This document shows positions 10,026 through 20,330 of a DNA stretch of 64,000 nucleotides, one piece after another. The DNA lies in NCBI RefSeq assembly GCF_023155275.1, contig NZ_JALMUV010000010.1:62001-126000 (forward strand). The letters are read 5' to 3'. Every line of letters begins with the position of its first letter. Position 1 is the first letter of the stretch. The DNA is from Streptomyces rhizoryzae (GTDB lineage: Bacteria; Actinomycetota; Actinomycetes; Streptomycetales; Streptomycetaceae). A program made the translations under genes and the position numbers. Under the pieces are notes generated by a model. It had not been told where the DNA came from, did no database searches, and saw only the letters and a list, made by a program, of their open reading frames with translations.

Positions 10026-11407
10026 TGCAGCATCCCGGTTTCCCGGTGGCGGCGCTGGCCGCCCAGGAGGACCTGTCGATGTTCGGGCGCGACCCGTGGT
10101 GGCTGGTCGTCATCAAGGCGGTGTTCTGCTTCGCGTTCCTGATGCTGACGGTGCTGTTCTCCATCGTCTGGGAACGCAAGGTCGTGGCCTGGATGCAGCT
10201 GCGGATCGGCCCGAACCGGCACGGCCCGTGGGGGATGCTCCAGTCCCTGGCCGACGGCATCAAGCTGATGCTGAAGGAGGACCTGGTCGTCAAGCGGGCC
10301 GACAAGGCGGTCTACGTCCTGGCGCCCATCGTGGCGGCGATCCCGGCGTTCATGGCGATCGCGGTGATCCCGTTCGGTCCGGCGGGCAACGAGATCTCGA
10401 TCTTCGGGCACCGCACGCCGATGCAGCTCACCGACCTGCCGATCGGCGTCCTCTACATCCTCGCCACGGCCTCGGTCGGCATCTACGGGATCGTGCTGGC
10501 GGGCTGGTCGTCGGGGTCGACGTACCCGCTGCTGGGCGGGTTGCGGTCGTGCGCGCAGATGATCTCGTACGAGATCGCGATGGGCGCGGCGTTCGCGTCG
10601 GTGTTCCTGTACTCCGGGTCGATGTCGACGTCCACCATCGTGGAGTCGCAGGCGAACAAGTGGTACGTGCTGCTGCTGCCGGTGTCGTTCCTGATCTACA
10701 TCGTGACGATGGTGGGGGAGACCAACCGCGCGCCGTTCGACATGCCGGAGTCCGAGGGCGACCTGGTCGGCGGCTTCAACACCGAGTACTCGTCCATCAA
10801 GTTCGCGATGTTCATGCTCGCCGAGTACGTCAACATGGTCACCGTCTCGTCGGTCGCGGTCACCCTCTTCCTCGGCGGCTGGCGGGCGCCGTGGCCGGTC
10901 TCGACGTTCTGGGAGGGCGCGAACCACGGCTGGTGGCCGATGCTCTGGTTCACCCTCAAGGTGCAGCTGCTGCTGTTCTTCTTCATCTGGCTGCGGGGCA
11001 CCCTGCCGCGGGTCCGCTACGACCAGTTGATGCGGCTGGGCTGGAAGGTCCTCATCCCCGTCTCGATGGTGTGGCTGCTGCTGGTGGCCACCGTCCGGGC
11101 GCTGAAGAACGAGGGCTACGACTTCTCCCGGATCGTGCTGTACGTGGGCGGCGGTGCGGTGGCGCTGCTGCTGATCTCGCTGGTCGTGGACTTCTTCCGG
11201 CGGGTGGAGCCGGAGGAGGGGGCGGACGGCGGGGCCGCGTTCGATCCGGTGGCCGGCGGGTTCCCCGTTCCGCCGCTGCCGGGGCAGTCGCTGCCGCCGG
11301 TGCCGCGCCGGCGCCCCCGCCGGGACGGCGAGTTGATTGTCAGTGGCCGGGTGGACACTGTGAGTGACGGTAATGAGCGCGACGGGAAGGGGGACGGCGG
11401 TGCCTGA
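10022..11407 (+). CDS. nuoH: NADH-quinone oxidoreductase subunit H
   Basis: A 461-residue membrane subunit that links the peripheral arm to the proton-pumping arm and lines the quinone tunnel. It has about eight transmembrane segments and the conserved loop [15 protein letters not shown]. The usual fold ends near residue 390. A Pro/Arg-rich tail of about 65 residues follows, as I recall from other streptomycete NuoH proteins. It overlaps nuoG by 4 bases and nuoI by 8. Confidence 0.96.
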   Translation: MMQHPGFPVAALAAQEDLSMFGRDPWWLVVIKAVFCFAFLMLTVLFSIVWERKVVAWMQLRIGPNRHGPWGMLQSLADGIKLMLKEDLVVKRADKAVYVLAPIVAAIPAFMAIAVIPFGPAGNEISIFGHRTPMQLTDLPIGVLYILATASVGIYGIVLAGWSSGSTYPLLGGLRSCAQMISYEIAMGAAFASVFLYSGSMSTSTIVESQANKWYVLLLPVSFLIYIVTMVGETNRAPFDMPESEGDLVGGFNTEYSSIKFAMFMLAEYVNMVTVSSVAVTLFLGGWRAPWPVSTFWEGANHGWWPMLWFTLKVQLLLFFFIWLRGTLPRVRYDQLMRLGWKVLIPVSMVWLLLVATVRALKNEGYDFSRIVLYVGGGAVALLLISLVVDFFRRVEPEEGADGGAAFDPVAGGFPVPPLPGQSLPPVPRRRPRRDGELIVSGRVDTVSDGNERDGKGDGGA

Positions 11408-12023
11408 GTTCCAGAACCCGGTGGCCGGCTTCGGCGTGACCTTCAAGGCCATGTTCAAGAAGCGGCTGACCGAGCAGTACCCGGAGGAGAAGAAGCCGAC
11501 GGCGCCGCGTTTCCACGGCCGCCACCAGCTCAACCGGCATCCGGACGGGCTGGAGAAGTGCGTGGGCTGCGAGCTGTGCGCCTGGGCCTGTCCGGCGGAC
11601 GCGATCTACGTCGAGGGCGGTGACAACACCGACGAGGAGCGCTACTCCCCGGGCGAGCGGTACGGCCGCGTGTACCAGATCAACTACCTCCGCTGCATCC
11701 TGTGCGGCCTGTGCGTGGAGGCGTGCCCGACCCGCGCGCTGACCATGACCAACGAGTACGAGCTCGCCGACCGCTCCCGCGCCTCGCTGATCTACACCAA
11801 GGAGGAGCTGCTGGTGGGCCTGTCGGAGGGGATGGTCGACACCCCGCACGCGATCTTCCCCGGCATGACGGAGCGGGACTACTACAGCGGGCTGGTGACG
11901 GAGGCCGCGCCGGGGACGGTGCGGCAGACCGCGGTCTCCCGGGGTGAGCGCCCCGCCGATCCGGCGGACGTGGTGGACGCGGGCCGGGCCCAGGAGGCCG
12001 CGGAGAAGGAGGTGCGGCGATGA
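11400..12023 (+). CDS. nuoI: NADH-quinone oxidoreductase subunit I
   Basis: A 207-residue 8Fe ferredoxin-like subunit carrying clusters N6a and N6b, which pass electrons to NuoB. The two motifs are [12 protein letters not shown] and [15 protein letters not shown] 11400 is chosen over ATG 11364 because AAGGGGG lies a few bases upstream and the product then starts (V)[11 protein letters not shown], as in the family. The tail after about residue 170 is variable. Confidence 0.95.
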   Translation: MPEFQNPVAGFGVTFKAMFKKRLTEQYPEEKKPTAPRFHGRHQLNRHPDGLEKCVGCELCAWACPADAIYVEGGDNTDEERYSPGERYGRVYQINYLRCILCGLCVEACPTRALTMTNEYELADRSRASLIYTKEELLVGLSEGMVDTPHAIFPGMTERDYYSGLVTEAAPGTVRQTAVSRGERPADPADVVDAGRAQEAAEKEVRR

Positions 12024-12883
12024 CGGCCCTGGCCGCCGCGGCCTCCTCGGGGGAGGCCGTGCAGTTCTGGATCCTGGGGATCGTCGCCGTGGTCGGTGCG
12101 CTGTGCACGATCCTGATGAAGCGGGCCGTGCACAGCGCCCTGTCGCTCGCCGGGACCATGATCGTCCTGGCGGTCTTCTACCTGGCCAACGGCGCGTACT
12201 TCCTCGGCATCGTGCAGATCGTGGTCTACACCGGCGCGATCATGATGCTGTTCCTGTTCGTGGTGATGCTGGTCGGCGTCACCGCGGCGGACTCCCTGAA
12301 GGAGACGCTCAAGGGGCAGCGCTGGCTCGCCGCCGGGCTGGGGCTCGGCTTCGGCATCCTGCTGATCGCCGGGATCGGCAACGCCTCGCTCAAGCAGTTC
12401 AACGGCCTGGGTGACGCGAACGCCGGCGGCAATGTGCAGGGCCTGGCCGCGCTGATCTTCACCAAGTACGTCTTCGCCTTCGAGCTCACCGGCGCGCTGC
12501 TGATCACGGCGGTGGTGGGTGCGATGGTGCTCACCCACCGGGAGCGCACCGAGCGCGCCCGGACCCAGCGGGAGCGGTCGCAGGCCCGTATCCGCGAGGG
12601 CAAGCAGGTCACGCCGCTGCCCGCCCCCGGTGTCTACGCCCGGCACAACGCCGTCGACATCCCCGGTCTGCTGCCGGACGGCACGCCCTCGGAGCTGACG
12701 GTCAGTCCGACGCTGCGGGAGCGCGGCCAGGTCCGGGACGTCTCCGGGCAGGCGCTGGCCGACCTCAAGGCGCTGGAGCGGCGGTCGCAGGAGTGGCTGG
12801 GGCGCGGTTCCGGTTCCGGTTCCGGTTCCGGGGGCGCGGAGCGGCCCGGCCCGGCGGCGCCGAAGGAGGGCGCGCAGAAATGA
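12020..12883 (+). CDS. nuoJ: NADH-quinone oxidoreductase subunit J
   Basis: A 287-residue membrane subunit with five predicted helices, including the conserved [20 protein letters not shown] segment, whose pi-bulge helix takes part in coupling. The membrane domain ends near residue 175. The rest is a charged cytoplasmic tail that includes a Gly-Ser run encoded by four tandem GGTTCC units (12806–12829). The ATG overlaps the nuoI stop. Confidence 0.94.
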   Translation: MTALAAAASSGEAVQFWILGIVAVVGALCTILMKRAVHSALSLAGTMIVLAVFYLANGAYFLGIVQIVVYTGAIMMLFLFVVMLVGVTAADSLKETLKGQRWLAAGLGLGFGILLIAGIGNASLKQFNGLGDANAGGNVQGLAALIFTKYVFAFELTGALLITAVVGAMVLTHRERTERARTQRERSQARIREGKQVTPLPAPGVYARHNAVDIPGLLPDGTPSELTVSPTLRERGQVRDVSGQALADLKALERRSQEWLGRGSGSGSGSGGAERPGPAAPKEGAQK

Positions 12884-13179
12884 ACCCGGTCTACTACCTC
12901 TACCTCGCCGCCCTGCTGTTCACCATCGGCGCGGCCGGCGTGCTGATCAGGCGGAACGCCATCGTGGTGTTCATGTGCATCGAGCTGATGCTGAACGCCT
13001 GCAACCTCGCCTTTGTCACCTTCTCGCGGATGCACGGCAATCTCGACGGCCAGATCATCGCCTTCTTCACGATGGTCGTCGCCGCGGCGGAGGTCGTGGT
13101 CGGCCTGGCCATCATCGTGTCGATCTTCCGCACCCGTCATTCGGCCTCGGTCGACGACGCCAGCCTGATGAAGCTGTAA
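12880..13179 (+). CDS. nuoK: NADH-quinone oxidoreductase subunit K
   Basis: A 99-residue subunit, the usual length, with three hydrophobic helices. It is homologous to MrpC of Na+/H+ antiporters. The helix 2 motif [11 protein letters not shown] holds the conserved Glu of the proton path, and a second conserved Glu lies in [12 protein letters not shown] 12880 overlaps the nuoJ stop (ATGA); an upstream in-frame start at 12793 would lie in nuoJ coding sequence and is rejected. Confidence 0.96.
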   Translation: MNPVYYLYLAALLFTIGAAGVLIRRNAIVVFMCIELMLNACNLAFVTFSRMHGNLDGQIIAFFTMVVAAAEVVVGLAIIVSIFRTRHSASVDDASLMKL

Positions 13180-13192
13180 GGGGTCGCACAAA

Positions 13193-15139
13193 GTGGAGAA
13201 CTTGATCGCGCTGCTCGTCGCGGCACCGCTGGTCGGTGCGGCCCTGCTGCTGTGCGGCGGCACCCGGCTGGACCGGGCCGGCCACTGGATCGGCTCGCTG
13301 CTGGCGGTGGCCTCGTTCGCCGTGGGGGTGGTGCTCTTCGCCGGCATGCTCGGCCGGGACGCCGGCCACCGGGCGCTGCACCAGCACCTGTTCAGCTGGA
13401 TCCCGGTCGGCGGCTTCCGGGCCGATGTGGCCTTCCAGCTCGACCAGTTGTCGATGACCTTCGTGCTGCTGATCACCGGTGTCGGGTCGCTGATCCACAT
13501 CTACTCGATCGGCTACATGGAGCACGACGCGCGCCGCCGCCGCTTCTTCGGCTACCTCAACCTCTTCCTTGCGGCGATGCTGCTGCTGGTCCTCGCCGAC
13601 AACTATGTGCTGCTGTACGTCGGCTGGGAGGGCGTCGGCCTCGCCTCGTACCTGCTCATCGGCTTCTGGCAGCACAAGCCCAGCGCGGCCACCGCCGCGA
13701 AGAAGGCGTTCCTGGTCAACCGCGTCGGCGACATGGGCCTGTCGATCGCGATCATGCTGATGTTCACGACGTTCGGGACGTTCGCCTTCGGGCCGGTGCT
13801 GGCCGCGACCGGCCAGACCTCCGAGGGGAAGCTGACCGCGATCGGGCTGATGCTGCTGCTGGCCGCCTGCGGCAAGTCCGCGCAGGTGCCGCTGCAGTCC
13901 TGGCTCGGGGACGCGATGGAGGGCCCGACGCCGGTGTCGGCGCTGATCCACGCCGCCACCATGGTCACCGCCGGGGTGTATCTGATCACCCGCTCCGGGG
14001 CGCTCTTCAACGCCGCGCCGGACGCGCAGACCGCGGTGGTCGCGGTCGGCGCGGTCACGCTGCTGTTCGGTGCGATCGTCGGTTGCGCCAAGGACGACAT
14101 CAAGAAGGCGCTGGCCGGTTCGACGATGTCGCAGATCGGCTACATGGTCCTGGCCGCCGGCCTGGGCCCGGTCGGCTACGCCTTCGCGATCATGCACCTG
14201 GTCACCCACGGCTTCTTCAAGGCCGGCCTCTTCCTCGGCGCGGGTTCCGTGATGCACGGGATGAACGACGAGGTGGACATGCGGCGCTACGGCGGCCTGC
14301 GGAAGTACATGCCGGTCACCTTCGTCACCTTCGGCCTGGGCTATCTGGCCATCATCGGCTTCCCGGGGCTGTCCGGCTTCTTCTCCAAGGACAAGATCAT
14401 CGAGGCGGCGTTCGCCCGCGGCGGCACCGAGGGCTGGATCCTGGGCGGCACGGCCCTGCTGGGCGCCGCGATCACCGCGTTCTACATGACGCGGGTGATG
14501 CTGATGACCTTCTTCGGCGAGGAGCGCTGGCGGAACGCCCCCACCCCCTCCCCGGACCGTCCCTCGGCCGAACCGGCCGCCGAGACCCGCGGTGAGTACG
14601 CCCCGCCGCATCCGCACGAGTCGCCGAAGGTCATGACGGTCCCGATGATCGTGCTGGCGGTCGGCTCGGTCTTCGCGGGCGGGCTGTTCAGCATCGGCGA
14701 CGCCTTCGTGGGCTGGCTGGAGCCGGTCACCTCGTTCTCCCACGGCCACTCCCCGGTGAGCGCCGGGGTGGTCACCGCCGCCACGATGGTGGTGCTGGTG
14801 ATCGGCGTCGGCCTCGCGTGGCTGATGTACGGCCGCCGGCCCGTCCCGGCCACCGCCCCGCGCGGTTCGCTGCTGACCCGGGCCGCCCGGCGCGATCTCC
14901 TCCAGGACGACTTCAACCACGTCGTCCTGGTGCGCGGCGGGGAGCACCTGACGCGCACGCTGGTCTATCTCGACCACTCCCTGGTGGACGGCGCGGTCAA
15001 CGGCACGGCGGCCGCGATGGGCGGACTCTCCGGCCGGCTGCGGCGGTTGCAGACCGGCTTCGTCCGCTCCTACGCGGTCCAGATGCTGGGCGGGGCCGCC
15101 GTTCTCGTCGCCGCGACCCTGCTGATGAGGGGTGTCTGA
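13193..15139 (+). CDS. nuoL: NADH-quinone oxidoreductase subunit L
   Basis: A 648-residue antiporter-like proton-pumping subunit with about 16 transmembrane segments. The essential Glu lies in [14 protein letters not shown]. The conserved Lys/His region is [19 protein letters not shown], and [16 protein letters not shown] marks the second half. The long C-terminal lateral helix follows the Pro-rich loop near residues 450–480. GTG 13193 follows nuoK after 13 bases. Confidence 0.96.
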   Translation: MENLIALLVAAPLVGAALLLCGGTRLDRAGHWIGSLLAVASFAVGVVLFAGMLGRDAGHRALHQHLFSWIPVGGFRADVAFQLDQLSMTFVLLITGVGSLIHIYSIGYMEHDARRRRFFGYLNLFLAAMLLLVLADNYVLLYVGWEGVGLASYLLIGFWQHKPSAATAAKKAFLVNRVGDMGLSIAIMLMFTTFGTFAFGPVLAATGQTSEGKLTAIGLMLLLAACGKSAQVPLQSWLGDAMEGPTPVSALIHAATMVTAGVYLITRSGALFNAAPDAQTAVVAVGAVTLLFGAIVGCAKDDIKKALAGSTMSQIGYMVLAAGLGPVGYAFAIMHLVTHGFFKAGLFLGAGSVMHGMNDEVDMRRYGGLRKYMPVTFVTFGLGYLAIIGFPGLSGFFSKDKIIEAAFARGGTEGWILGGTALLGAAITAFYMTRVMLMTFFGEERWRNAPTPSPDRPSAEPAAETRGEYAPPHPHESPKVMTVPMIVLAVGSVFAGGLFSIGDAFVGWLEPVTSFSHGHSPVSAGVVTAATMVVLVIGVGLAWLMYGRRPVPATAPRGSLLTRAARRDLLQDDFNHVVLVRGGEHLTRTLVYLDHSLVDGAVNGTAAAMGGLSGRLRRLQTGFVRSYAVQMLGGAAVLVAATLLMRGV

Positions 15140-15142
15140 GCC

Positions 15143-16810
15143 ATGTCAGCCTTTTCCTTCCCGCTGCTGACGGCGACCGCCGCGCTGCCGGCGATCGGGG
15201 CGGTCGCCACCGCCGCGGTGCCCGCCGCCCGGCGCACCGCCGCCAAGTGGCTGGCGCTGGTGTTCTCGCTGGCCACCCTGGCGCTGGCGCTGCTGATCGC
15301 GGCGCGCTTCGACCCGGGGGCCAAGGGCCCGTTCCAGCTCACCGAATCGCACGCCTGGATCCGGGACTTCGGGGTCCGCTACGACCTCGGCGTGGACGGC
15401 ATCGCGGTCGCCCTGATCGCGCTGACCGCGCTGCTGGTCCCGTTCGTCATCCTGGCCGGCTGGCACGACGCCGACCCCCTGGAAGGCGCCGAGCCCAACC
15501 GCCGCTGGCGGCCCACCCAGGGCTTCTTCGCGCTGGTCCTGGCCGTCGAGGCGATGGTGGTGCTCTCCTTCGAGGCCACCGACGTCTTCCTCTTCTACCT
15601 CTTCTTCGAAGCCATGCTGATCCCGATGTACTTCCTCATCGGCGGCTTCGGGGACCGGGCCGGCGGCCGCGGTGAGCAGCAGGCCGCCGCCCAGCGGTCG
15701 TACGCCGCGGTGAAGTTCCTGCTCTACAACCTCGCCGGCGGCCTGATCATGCTGGCCGCGGTGATCGGGCTGTACGCCGCCACCGCCCACCAGCTGGGCG
15801 CCGGCACCTTCTCGCTCCCGGAGATCGTGCGGGCCCGGGCGTCCGGCGCGCTCCAGCTGGGCACCGGCACCGAGCGGCTGCTCTTCCTCGGCTTCTTCTT
15901 CGCGTTCGCGGTGAAGGCGCCGCTGTGGCCGCTGCACACCTGGCTGCCCAACGCCATGGGCGAGGCGACCTCCCCGGTCGCGGTGCTGATCACCGCGGTC
16001 GTCGACAAGGTCGGCACCTTCGCGATGCTGCGGTTCTGCCTCCAGCTCTTCCCGGAGGCCAGCCGGTGGGCCGCCCCGGTCATCCTGGTGCTCGCGCTGA
16101 TCAGCATCGTCTACGGCGCGCTGCTGGCGGTCGGCCAGCGGGACATCAAGCGGCTGATCGCCTACGCCTCGATCTCCCACTTCGGCTTCATCATCCTGGG
16201 CATCTTCGCGATGACGTCCCAGGGCCAGGGCGGCGCGACGCTCTACATGGTCAACCACGGCATCTCCACCGCCGCGCTGATGCTGGTGGCCGGCTTCCTG
16301 ATCAGCCGCCGCGGATCCCGTCTGATCGCGGACTTCGGCGGCGTCCAGAAGGTCGCGCCGGTCCTCGCCGGCACCTTCCTCATCGGGGGGCTGGCGACCC
16401 TGTCGCTGCCCGGGCTGGCCCCGTTCGTCAGTGAATTCCTGGTGCTGGTCGGCACGTTCAGCCGCTATCCGGTGATCGGGATCATCGCCACCACCGGCAT
16501 CGTGCTGGCCGCGCTGTACGTCCTGGTGCTCTACCAGCGGACGATGACCGGGCCGGTGAAGCCCGAGGTCAAGACGATGCCGGACCTCAGGGTGCGAGAG
16601 CTGGTGGTGGTCGCGCCGCTGATCGCGCTGCTGCTGTTCCTGGGGGTCTACCCCAAGCCGCTCACCGACCTCGTCAATCCGGCGGTGCAGCACACCCTGT
16701 CCGTGGTGGACCGGAAGGACCCCCAGCCGAGCGTGCCGGTGACCGCCGGGCCCGGTGGCGGCGGGCCCGGCCGGACCGCGCAGACCCAAGACGTGGAGGC
16801 CGCGAAGTGA
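15143..16810 (+). CDS. nuoM: NADH-quinone oxidoreductase subunit M
   Basis: A 555-residue antiporter-like proton-pumping subunit. Key motifs are the conserved Glu in FFEAMLIPMYFLIGGFG and the Lys/His region VKAPLWPLHTWLPNAMGEA, followed by ASISHFGFIILGIFA. It starts 3 bases after nuoL and overlaps nuoN by 4. The C-terminal 35 residues are a polar tail. Confidence 0.96.
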   Translation: MSAFSFPLLTATAALPAIGAVATAAVPAARRTAAKWLALVFSLATLALALLIAARFDPGAKGPFQLTESHAWIRDFGVRYDLGVDGIAVALIALTALLVPFVILAGWHDADPLEGAEPNRRWRPTQGFFALVLAVEAMVVLSFEATDVFLFYLFFEAMLIPMYFLIGGFGDRAGGRGEQQAAAQRSYAAVKFLLYNLAGGLIMLAAVIGLYAATAHQLGAGTFSLPEIVRARASGALQLGTGTERLLFLGFFFAFAVKAPLWPLHTWLPNAMGEATSPVAVLITAVVDKVGTFAMLRFCLQLFPEASRWAAPVILVLALISIVYGALLAVGQRDIKRLIAYASISHFGFIILGIFAMTSQGQGGATLYMVNHGISTAALMLVAGFLISRRGSRLIADFGGVQKVAPVLAGTFLIGGLATLSLPGLAPFVSEFLVLVGTFSRYPVIGIIATTGIVLAALYVLVLYQRTMTGPVKPEVKTMPDLRVRELVVVAPLIALLLFLGVYPKPLTDLVNPAVQHTLSVVDRKDPQPSVPVTAGPGGGGPGRTAQTQDVEAAK

Positions 16811-18459
16811 GTGCCGTGGCAAGTGTCCACAGCCTGTGGACGGTGGCGGCCGGGGTGCCGGGCAGGATCCCCGCCCCGAAGATCGAGTACGCCCAGCTGG
16901 CGCCGACGCTGATCGTCCTCGGTGCGGCCGTGGTGGGCATCCTGATCGAGGCGTTCCTGCCGCGCCGCAGCCGCTACTACAGCCAGCTGCTGCTGTCGGT
17001 GGTGGCGCTGGCCGCCGCGTTCGCCGCGGTGATCGGGCTGGCGGCGGGCGGCTTCGGCTCGTCGAAGGCGCATCTGGCCGCGATGGGCGCGATCGCGGTG
17101 GACGGCCCGGCGCTGTTCCTCCAGGGCACGATCCTGCTGGTGTCGCTGATCGCGGTGTTCACCTTCGCCGAGCGCCGGCTGGACCCGGCGGCGCACGGCA
17201 GGCCGGGCGACGCGTTCGCGCCGCAGCCCGCCGCGATCCCCGGCGGCGAGGCCGAACGGGCCGCGGAGAAGGCCGGCTTCGCCACCACCGAGGTCTTCCC
17301 GGTGCTGCTGTTCGCGGTCGGCGGCATGCTGGTCTTCCCGGCCGCCAACGACCTGCTGACCCTCTTCGTCGCCCTGGAGGTCTTCTCCCTCCCGCTGTAC
17401 GTCCTGTGCGCACTGGCCCGCCGCCAGCGGCTGCTCTCCCAGGAGTCGGCGGTGAAGTACTTCCTGCTCGGCGCGTTCTCCTCGGCGTTCCTGCTGTTCG
17501 GCGTGGCCCTGCTGTACGGCTACGCGGGCACCGTGACGTACGCCGGTATCGCCGAGGTGATCTCGGACGGCGCCCGGCAGGTCGACCCGGCGCTGGCCGG
17601 CACCATGGGCAATGACGCGCTGCTGCTGATCGGCGGGGCGCTGGTGCTGATGGGGCTGCTGTTCAAGGTCGGCGCGGTGCCGTTCCACATGTGGACGCCG
17701 GACGTCTACCAGGGCGCGCCGACGCCGGTGACGGGTTTCATGGCGGCCGCCACCAAGGTCGCCGCGTTCGGCGCGCTGCTGCGGCTGCTGTACGTCGTCC
17801 TGCCGGGGATGCGCTGGGACTGGCGGCCGGTGATGTGGGGCGTGGCGATCCTGACGATGCTGGGCGGCGCGGTACTGGCCATCACCCAGACCGACATCAA
17901 GCGGCTGCTGGCCTACTCCTCGATCGCGCACGCCGGGTTCATCCTCGCCGGTGCCATCGCCGCCAGCGCGGACGGCATCTCGTCGGTGCTGTTCTACCTG
18001 GCGGCGTACTCCTTCGTCACGCTCGGCGCGTTCGCCGTGGTGACGCTGGTCCGGGACGCCGGCGGAGAGGCCACCCACCTGTCGAAGTGGGCCGGGCTGG
18101 GGCGCCGTTCGCCGCTGCTGGCGGCGGTCTTCGCGGTGTTCCTGCTGGCCTTCGCGGGCATTCCGCTGACGTCCGGGTTCGCCGGGAAGTTCGCGGTGTT
18201 CAAGGCGGCGGCGGAGAGCGGCGGGGGCTGGCTGGTGGTGGTCGGTGTGATCTCCTCGGCGATCGCCGCGTTCTTCTACATCCGGGTGATCGTGCTGATG
18301 TTCTTCAGCGAGCCGAAGGCGGACGGCCCGACGGTGGCGGTCCCCAGCGTCCTGACGTCCACCGCCATCGCGGTCGGGGTCGCGGCCACCCTGGTGCTGG
18401 GGGTGGCGCCGCAGTACTTCCTCGATCTGGCGGGGCACGCGGGGATCTTCATCCGCTGA
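16807..18459 (+). CDS. nuoN: NADH-quinone oxidoreductase subunit N
   Basis: A 550-residue third antiporter-like subunit and the last gene of the operon. It shows FVALEVFSLPLYVLCALAR with the conserved Glu, FKVGAVPFHMWTPDVYQGAP with the Lys, and LLAYSSIAHAGFILAG. The GTG start overlaps the nuoM stop. It is followed by a hairpin terminator and by convergent genes. Confidence 0.96.
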   Translation: MSAVASVHSLWTVAAGVPGRIPAPKIEYAQLAPTLIVLGAAVVGILIEAFLPRRSRYYSQLLLSVVALAAAFAAVIGLAAGGFGSSKAHLAAMGAIAVDGPALFLQGTILLVSLIAVFTFAERRLDPAAHGRPGDAFAPQPAAIPGGEAERAAEKAGFATTEVFPVLLFAVGGMLVFPAANDLLTLFVALEVFSLPLYVLCALARRQRLLSQESAVKYFLLGAFSSAFLLFGVALLYGYAGTVTYAGIAEVISDGARQVDPALAGTMGNDALLLIGGALVLMGLLFKVGAVPFHMWTPDVYQGAPTPVTGFMAAATKVAAFGALLRLLYVVLPGMRWDWRPVMWGVAILTMLGGAVLAITQTDIKRLLAYSSIAHAGFILAGAIAASADGISSVLFYLAAYSFVTLGAFAVVTLVRDAGGEATHLSKWAGLGRRSPLLAAVFAVFLLAFAGIPLTSGFAGKFAVFKAAAESGGGWLVVVGVISSAIAAFFYIRVIVLMFFSEPKADGPTVAVPSVLTSTAIAVGVAATLVLGVAPQYFLDLAGHAGIFIR

Positions 18460-18475
18460 GCCGCGAGGCAGGCGC

Positions 18476-18517
18476 GGCCGCCGTCCGGTGCTCCGAAGGG
18501 GGCGCCGGGCGGCGGCC
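18476..18517 (+). terminator. Hairpin between nuoN and a convergent lipoprotein gene
   Basis: A 13-bp inverted repeat (18476–18488 against 18505–18517, one G·T pair) lies 16 bases after the nuoN stop and 18 bases before the stop of the leftward lipoprotein gene. It may act in both directions. Confidence 0.6.
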
Positions 18518-18535
18518 GTTGTGCGCGGTGCGCGG

Positions 18536-19027
18536 TCAGCTCTTGGGCATGTCCGGCAGCTGCGGCAGGTCCGGGAGCTTGCCGCCGGCGTCGCCGCTGC
18601 GGGTGTACTTCTCGGTCGGGCCGTTCTTCCAGTCGACGGTCAGGGTCTTGCCGTCCGCGCCGGGCTTGAGGGTGCCCATGGTGCGGGTGGTGTCTCCGTC
18701 GGTGCACTTGAGGACGGCCATGGACGTGCCGGCCATCTTCTGCACGGTGCCCATGCAGGCGGCCTTGTGGCCGTTGCTGAACGCGACGGTGCCCTTGGCG
18801 ACGACGAGGACCAGCGGGTCGGTGGCCGAGCCGCCCTTCCAGGCGCCCTCCACGGCGGTGGGGTCGGCGGCCTTGCCGTCGCCGCCGCCCGGGGTCGCCG
18901 GGGCGCTCCCGGGGGACTTGCCCGGGGTGGCACCGCCGTCCTTGCCGCTGTCGCCGCTGCTGCCGCAGCCGCTGAGCAGCAGTGCGGCGACGGCGGCCGC
19001 CCCGGCGAACTGCACTGCCTTGCGCAC
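18536..19027 (-). CDS. Small exported lipoprotein of unknown function
   Basis: A 163-residue lipoprotein. The N-terminus MRKAVQFAGAAAVAALLLSGCGS has a basic start, a hydrophobic core and the lipobox LSGC, with Cys21 as the lipidation site. A Gly/Pro/Ser-rich linker follows, then a compact domain (about 55–145) with two cysteines (AACMGTVQ and VLKCTDGD) that may form a disulfide. Residues such as PTEKYTRSGD suggest a beta-rich fold. I do not recognise the family. It sits between nuoN (convergent) and fumarylacetoacetase (same strand, 67 bases upstream). Confidence 0.82.
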   Translation of the reverse strand: MRKAVQFAGAAAVAALLLSGCGSSGDSGKDGGATPGKSPGSAPATPGGGDGKAADPTAVEGAWKGGSATDPLVLVVAKGTVAFSNGHKAACMGTVQKMAGTSMAVLKCTDGDTTRTMGTLKPGADGKTLTVDWKNGPTEKYTRSGDAGGKLPDLPQLPDMPKS

Positions 19028-19094
19028 GTACGTCTCCTCCGTTGTGGGACAGGGAGACGTGAGGCTAGCAGCGGGCCGGGGCGGCCGGGGGCCG

Positions 19095-20330
19095 TTACGC
19101 GGGCCCGGCGGCGGGCAGGCCGCGGGCGGGCAGGACCCGGCCGGTGACCTCGCCCAGGCCGACCCGGGCGCCGTCCGGGCCGGGCGCCCAGGCGGTGAGG
19201 GTGACCTCGTCGCCGTCCTGGAGGTAGGGGCCCTTGCCGCGGGTGAGCTCCAGCAGGCAGCCGAGCTGGTCCGGTTCCGGGCCGGAGACGGTGCCGGAGG
19301 CGTAGAGGTCGCCGGTGCGCAGCGAGGCGCCGTTGACGGTCAGGTGGGCCAGCTGCTGGGCGGCCGTCCAGTACATCGCGGCGAACGGCGGGCGGGAGAG
19401 CACCTCCCCGTTGAGCCGCACCTCGATGCGCAGGTCCAGGCCGCCGGGCTCGGCGGCGGAGTCGTCCAGGTACGGCAGCGGCGGCACGTCCCGGGCGGGC
19501 GGCGCGGTGCGGGCCGCGTCGAAGGCGTCCAGCGGGGTGATCCAGGCGGAGACGGAGGTGGCGAAGGACTTGCCGAGGAACGGGCCGAGCGGCACGTACT
19601 CCCACGCCTGGATGTCGCGCGCGGACCAGTCGTTGACCAGGCAGACGCCGAAGACGTGGTCGCGGAAGGCGGCCAGGCCCACCGGGGCGTGCAGCGCGGA
19701 GGGCGTGCCGACGACGAAGCCGACCTCGGCCTCGATGTCCAGGCGGGCGGACGGGCCGAAGGCCGGGGCGGGGGCGTCGGGGGCCTTGAGCTGGCCGTGC
19801 GGCCGGACCACCGGGGTGCCGGAGACCACGACGGTGCCGGCCCGGCCGTGGTAACCGATCGGCAGGTGCTTCCAGTTGGGCGGCAGGGCGGCGCCGTCGG
19901 GGCGGAAGATCCGGCCGGCGTTGGTGGCGTGGTGCTCGCTGGAGTAGAAGTCGACGTAGTCGGCGACCTCGAACGGCAGGTGCAGGGTGACCTCGTCCAG
20001 CGGGCGCAGCAGCCCGGTGACCGCGGTGCGGTGCGCGGGGTCGGTCAGCGCGGTGCGGACGGCCGCCCTGACGTCCTGCCAGGCGGGGCGGCCGGCGGCC
20101 ATCAGGGGGTTGAGGGTGGGGGCGGTGAGCAGCGCGGTGTGCGCGGCGGGGACGAGGCCGGGCAGGGCGTCCGGGAGGGCGGCCAGGTCCAGGACGTGGC
20201 GGCCGTAGCGGACGCCGAGCCGGCGTTCGCCGGGCTCGGTGGCGGTGCTGAAGACGCCGTAGGGGAGGGTGTGCGGGCCGAAGGGGTCGCCTTCGGGCAG
20301 GTCGAACGGGCTGTGCTCGGGCATGGACAC
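19095..20330 (-). CDS. fahA: Fumarylacetoacetase
   Basis: A 411-residue enzyme of the last step of tyrosine and phenylalanine breakdown, hydrolysing fumarylacetoacetate to fumarate and acetoacetate. It shows the N-terminal SH3-like part and the FAH catalytic domain. Marks include DYVDFYSSEHHATNAGRIFR, LPIGYHGRAGTVVVSG, the metal-binding acidic stretch DIEAEVGFVVG and NDWSARDIQAWEYVPLGPF. The length fits the family (about 400–420). The start at 20330 gives MSMPEHSPFDLPEGDPFGPH, typical of bacterial members. The lipoprotein gene follows it and may be co-transcribed. Confidence 0.94.
   Translation of the reverse strand: MSMPEHSPFDLPEGDPFGPHTLPYGVFSTATEPGERRLGVRYGRHVLDLAALPDALPGLVPAAHTALLTAPTLNPLMAAGRPAWQDVRAAVRTALTDPAHRTAVTGLLRPLDEVTLHLPFEVADYVDFYSSEHHATNAGRIFRPDGAALPPNWKHLPIGYHGRAGTVVVSGTPVVRPHGQLKAPDAPAPAFGPSARLDIEAEVGFVVGTPSALHAPVGLAAFRDHVFGVCLVNDWSARDIQAWEYVPLGPFLGKSFATSVSAWITPLDAFDAARTAPPARDVPPLPYLDDSAAEPGGLDLRIEVRLNGEVLSRPPFAAMYWTAAQQLAHLTVNGASLRTGDLYASGTVSGPEPDQLGCLLELTRGKGPYLQDGDEVTLTAWAPGPDGARVGLGEVTGRVLPARGLPAAGPA

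Noticed and set aside
8558..11533. Long leftward open frame opposite nuoG–nuoH
   Set aside because: It is antisense to two clearly identified complex I genes, rich in Arg/His/Pro, and has no recognisable motif. It is a shadow of GC-skewed codons.
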